Below, piece after piece: positions 61,518-64,000 of a stretch of 64,000 nucleotides of DNA. Position numbers and translations under genes: made by a program. Where the stretch lies: the NCBI GenBank assembly GCA_036403235.1, contig DASWRI010000086.1, positions 1 to 64,000 of the forward strand. Reading direction: 5' to 3'. The notes beneath the pieces are model-generated. The model saw nothing but the letters and a program-made list of their open reading frames with translations. It was not told where the DNA came from and did not search any database. Source of the DNA: JBGTFE01 sp036403235. GTDB taxonomy: Bacteria; Acidobacteriota; Blastocatellia; Pyrinomonadales; Pyrinomonadaceae. How positions within the stretch are numbered: position 1 is the first letter of the stretch; each line of letters begins with the position of its first letter.

Positions 61518-63773
61518 TTAGAAAACCGGCAGATTCTCGTTTTTTGATTTATCGTCGAAAGATTTTTGCGGTTCGGCGGCTTCGGTTTGCGGAAACCAGT
61601 TGTGTTTTTGATATAAAAGCTTTTCCATCACGTCGGCGGGCTGTGGTTTCGACATCAGATAGCCCTGGCCGTAATCGCAGCCGAGGTTTTGCAGAAGCGC
61701 GAGCTGATTTTCGGTTTCGATGCCTTCGGCGATGACGCGCATTTTCAGATTTTTCGCGAGCGACATGATGGTTTGCAGAATTTCCGAGTTTTCGCCGTTT
61801 TCGCCGACGCTGTAAACAAACGAGCGGTCGATTTTGAGCGTGTCGAACGGCAGGCGGTGGAGATAGCTCAAACTGGAATAACCCGTACCGAAATCGTCGA
61901 TTGAAAGCATCACGCCGAGCTCTTTGAGCTTATTGAGAATTTGTATCGTGCGCTCGGCGTTTTCCATCGCCGTGCTTTCGGTGATTTCGAGCTTTAGAGA
62001 CGAAGGCGAAAGATTCGCCGATTTGAGAGATTTCTCGACGTCTTCAATCAAACTTTCCTTGGCGAGATGCTTGCCGGAAATGTTTACGCTGACAATCAAT
62101 TCGCTGTAATTCGGCGCGAGCTGCCGCCATTTTGCAATCTGCAAGCAGGTTTCGTTCAAAATCCAGGAGGTTATCGGGATTATCAAACCCGAATCTTCGG
62201 CAATCGGGATAAACTGCGCGGGCGAGATATTGCCGCGCGTCGGGTGCTGCCAGCGGAGAAGCGCTTCGAAGCCGATAATCTCGCCGTCTTTCAAGGCAAT
62301 CAGCGGTTGATAATGCATCGAAAGCTCGCCGCGCTCGACGGCAAAGCGTAAATCCGATTCGAGGTTGACGCGGTCGAGAAAACGCGAGCGCAGCTCTTTA
62401 TCAAAAACCGCGACGCCCGTTCCTTTTTCTTTCGCGTAATGCATCGCGATGTCGGCGTCGCGCAAAATTTCTTCGGGACTGTTGTATTCGAGTTCAAACG
62501 GCGCGATTCCGATGTTCAAATCGATAAAAATATTGTTGCCGCTCAGGGAAAAAGTTTCCGACATTTTCTGGTGGATTTTGCGCGCCAGATTTTCGCCAAC
62601 CTCGACCGAAGCGAGGTCATTGAGAATAATCGCAAACTCGTCGCCGCCGAGCCGCGCGACCGTGTCGTTCGGGCGAATAATTCGTAAAAGACGTTTGGCG
62701 ACGATTATCAAAACCTTGTCGCCGATGGTGTGACCGAGACTGTCGTTGATGTTTTTGAAACGGCTGATGTCTAAAAATAAAACAAAAAACGAGCTCGAAA
62801 CGCTTGTTTTGCATTTTTCGATAAGGCCGCGCAGCGCGCCCGCGAAATTGGCGCGATTGGCGAGATTTGTCAGCGTATCGTGCATCGCCGAATGCTGAAA
62901 CGCTTCTTTGCTTTTGCGCAGCGCCTCGCTCGTCTGCTCTTCCTTTTCGAGCAGAAGCGAAAGCTCGGCGGCGTATTTTTCGGCCTGCTCGGCGCGGATT
63001 CGTTCGACTTCCGCCTTATCGCGCTCGGCCTGCTCGGCTTTGTCAATCGCGCCGTTGATTTCGGCAATGGATTGACGATAGCTCATATAAGCGATGCCGA
63101 ACGTCAGAAACGCAATCACCATCGTCAAAAAATCAGCCTGATTTATTAATTTGTAAACGATGCCGGCCAGAGCCGCGCCGACGATTTGAGTTATCGAGCT
63201 CGAAAAACACTCGTTTTTCCAGGTTTCCCAGAAACTCGCGTCGTTTTTTAGCGAGTGAAAAGTCGTCGCCAGAATCGAAGACACAAAAAATTGCGAAAAA
63301 GCCAGTATTCCGAGAGCCGAAATCAGATAATTTGTGCCGGTCGCGACCAGCTCGGCGGCGAACACGTGAGAAAAAATCGTCCAGATGAGAAAGGCGAAGG
63401 TCGTCGTGATGACGGCAATCGACGTATTTGTCGGAATCATCAGACGGCCGAATTTCATCTTGCCTTTCGACTGGATGTAGTAGCAGGTGGCGAGCATCTC
63501 CATTCCCGCCAGAAGTATCGCCGACGCGCCGCCGAAAATCAAAAATGAAAGAAAAATTATCGAATCGGAAAAACTGACGGAAAATCTCGAGCGCGGCAGC
63601 GTCAGAATCATCTTCGGCGCGACCAGCACCGCAAAGGCCAGAAGAAGCAGAAAATTCCAGCTGATTATTTCCGCCGGAAGATTTATCAAGGCAAAACCGA
63701 GACAAAAAACTCCCAGAGTAATAATTATATATTTTAAGTATTCGATAATTTTCACTTTGTAGTTAAAAGGCAA
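61518..63773 (-). CDS. Membrane-bound GGDEF-EAL c-di-GMP enzyme
   Basis: A 751-residue cyclic-di-GMP turnover protein. The first 240 residues hold about six to seven membrane helices and a MASE-like sensor region, followed by a coiled coil (DKAEQAERDKAEVERIRAEQ). The GGDEF domain (about 295-460) keeps ARLGGDEFAIILND; the EAL domain (about 475-730) keeps GEIIGFEALLRWQHPTRG, NISGKHLAKESLIEDVEKSL and IDDFGTGYSSLSYLHRLPFD. Both motifs look catalytically complete. The start is TTG at 63773 or GTG at 63755. Confidence 0.9.
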   Translation of the reverse strand: MPFNYKVKIIEYLKYIIITLGVFCLGFALINLPAEIISWNFLLLLAFAVLVAPKMILTLPRSRFSVSFSDSIIFLSFLIFGGASAILLAGMEMLATCYYIQSKGKMKFGRLMIPTNTSIAVITTTFAFLIWTIFSHVFAAELVATGTNYLISALGILAFSQFFVSSILATTFHSLKNDASFWETWKNECFSSSITQIVGAALAGIVYKLINQADFLTMVIAFLTFGIAYMSYRQSIAEINGAIDKAEQAERDKAEVERIRAEQAEKYAAELSLLLEKEEQTSEALRKSKEAFQHSAMHDTLTNLANRANFAGALRGLIEKCKTSVSSSFFVLFLDISRFKNINDSLGHTIGDKVLIIVAKRLLRIIRPNDTVARLGGDEFAIILNDLASVEVGENLARKIHQKMSETFSLSGNNIFIDLNIGIAPFELEYNSPEEILRDADIAMHYAKEKGTGVAVFDKELRSRFLDRVNLESDLRFAVERGELSMHYQPLIALKDGEIIGFEALLRWQHPTRGNISPAQFIPIAEDSGLIIPITSWILNETCLQIAKWRQLAPNYSELIVSVNISGKHLAKESLIEDVEKSLKSANLSPSSLKLEITESTAMENAERTIQILNKLKELGVMLSIDDFGTGYSSLSYLHRLPFDTLKIDRSFVYSVGENGENSEILQTIMSLAKNLKMRVIAEGIETENQLALLQNLGCDYGQGYLMSKPQPADVMEKLLYQKHNWFPQTEAAEPQKSFDDKSKNENLPVF

Positions 63774-64000
63774 AGTTGAGAGTCGGAAAGATTATTGAAG
63801 CTAACTCGGGTTTAGATTATTAAGCGTGAATTGGTGTTCTAAATGCAGTGCGGAAACTGCCTCTGATAACAATATATCATTATTGGCAAGCTCTGCGCTA
63901 CAAAATTTTGACCGGATAAATAAAATATTTGGAATAACTGAGCATTCTGACGAAAATAAATTTTTCGACCGAATTTTTGCGCAATATACATTTACAATAG
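63774..64000. other. AT-rich region without recognisable gene
   Basis: 227 bases upstream of the GGDEF-EAL gene, up to the window edge. It probably holds the promoter of that gene and perhaps of a gene beyond the edge. No clear promoter pair, RNA gene or repeat was seen. Confidence 0.5.

Noticed and set aside
61238..61735. A coding gene with NLKFGVQ-type heptapeptide repeats over the third array
   Set aside because: It runs into the antisense of the GGDEF-EAL gene, has no ribosome binding site, and all frames of a 21-base array give heptapeptide repeats.

Overview
The window looks like a piece of an Acidobacteriota chromosome, probably of the Blastocatellia/Pyrinomonadales kind. The inference rests on two tandem VWFA-related acidobacterial-type proteins, an Oar-like TonB-dependent receptor with an N-terminal carboxypeptidase-regulatory-like domain, a DUF6335-like protein, Asn/Ala/Thr-rich linkers in secreted proteins, and several housekeeping genes in familiar orders. 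No 16S gene is present, so placement is by gene content only. No rRNA, tRNA, CRISPR array, prophage or intact insertion sequence was found.

Layout. 0-5.4 kb: aldo/keto reductase, DinB-like protein, a lipoprotein copy of the SecD periplasmic domain, der, and a MauE-thioredoxin-thioredoxin fusion. 5.5-10.1 kb: tgt-yajC-secD-secF. 10.5-14.1 kb: a TonB-ExbB-ExbD-ExbD-lipoprotein energy-transduction cluster. 14.3-22.3 kb: rel (ppGpp), ridA, rpmB, a parvulin lipoprotein, an ABC-F ATPase and guaB. 22.7-26.8 kb: a RodZ-like protein and a very small bacterial-microcompartment (BMC) locus: two hexameric shell proteins around an acylating aldehyde dehydrogenase and a zinc-ribbon membrane protein. 26.9-29.0 kb: two VWA proteins. 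29.3-37.3 kb: a type II secretion/type IV pilus-like cluster (F, E, secretin-cohesin fusion, two pseudopilins, PilM/GspL-like protein). 37.4-39.6 kb: ECF sigma, zinc anti-sigma and a membrane polymer-forming protein. 39.8-45.0 kb: DUF5666-like secreted protein, TonB-dependent receptor, LolA-like protein. 45.1-49.4 kb: rplM-rpsI-rpsB-tsf-pyrH-frr. 49.5-53.6 kb: Nudix, two uracil-DNA-glycosylase-like paralogues (one with no cysteine) and coaBC. 53.8-55.9 kb: prenyl synthase and phytoene/squalene synthase. 56-63.8 kb: small conserved proteins, YtxJ-like thiol protein, glycogen phosphorylase, macrodomain protein, GGDEF-EAL protein.

The most striking signal lies between the genes. Many intergenic gaps are filled by short degenerate words repeated with a 7-base period and followed by their own reverse complement, so that the gap folds into a long hairpin. 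About a dozen unrelated word families occur. Three further gaps hold strict 21-base (3 x 7) tandem arrays of 4, 12 and 11 units. The heptamer words also run into coding sequence at tolerant places: two prepilin leaders, the CoaC-CoaB linker, the coaBC/UDG junction, and probably the linkers of the ABC-F and aldehyde dehydrogenase proteins. This resembles the heptanucleotide STRR repeats known in cyanobacteria and deserves genome-wide analysis.

Functionally the window is mostly core cell biology (translation, secretion, envelope energisation, isoprenoids). Its accessory highlights are the reduced BMC locus, the unusual UDG pair and several domain fusions.
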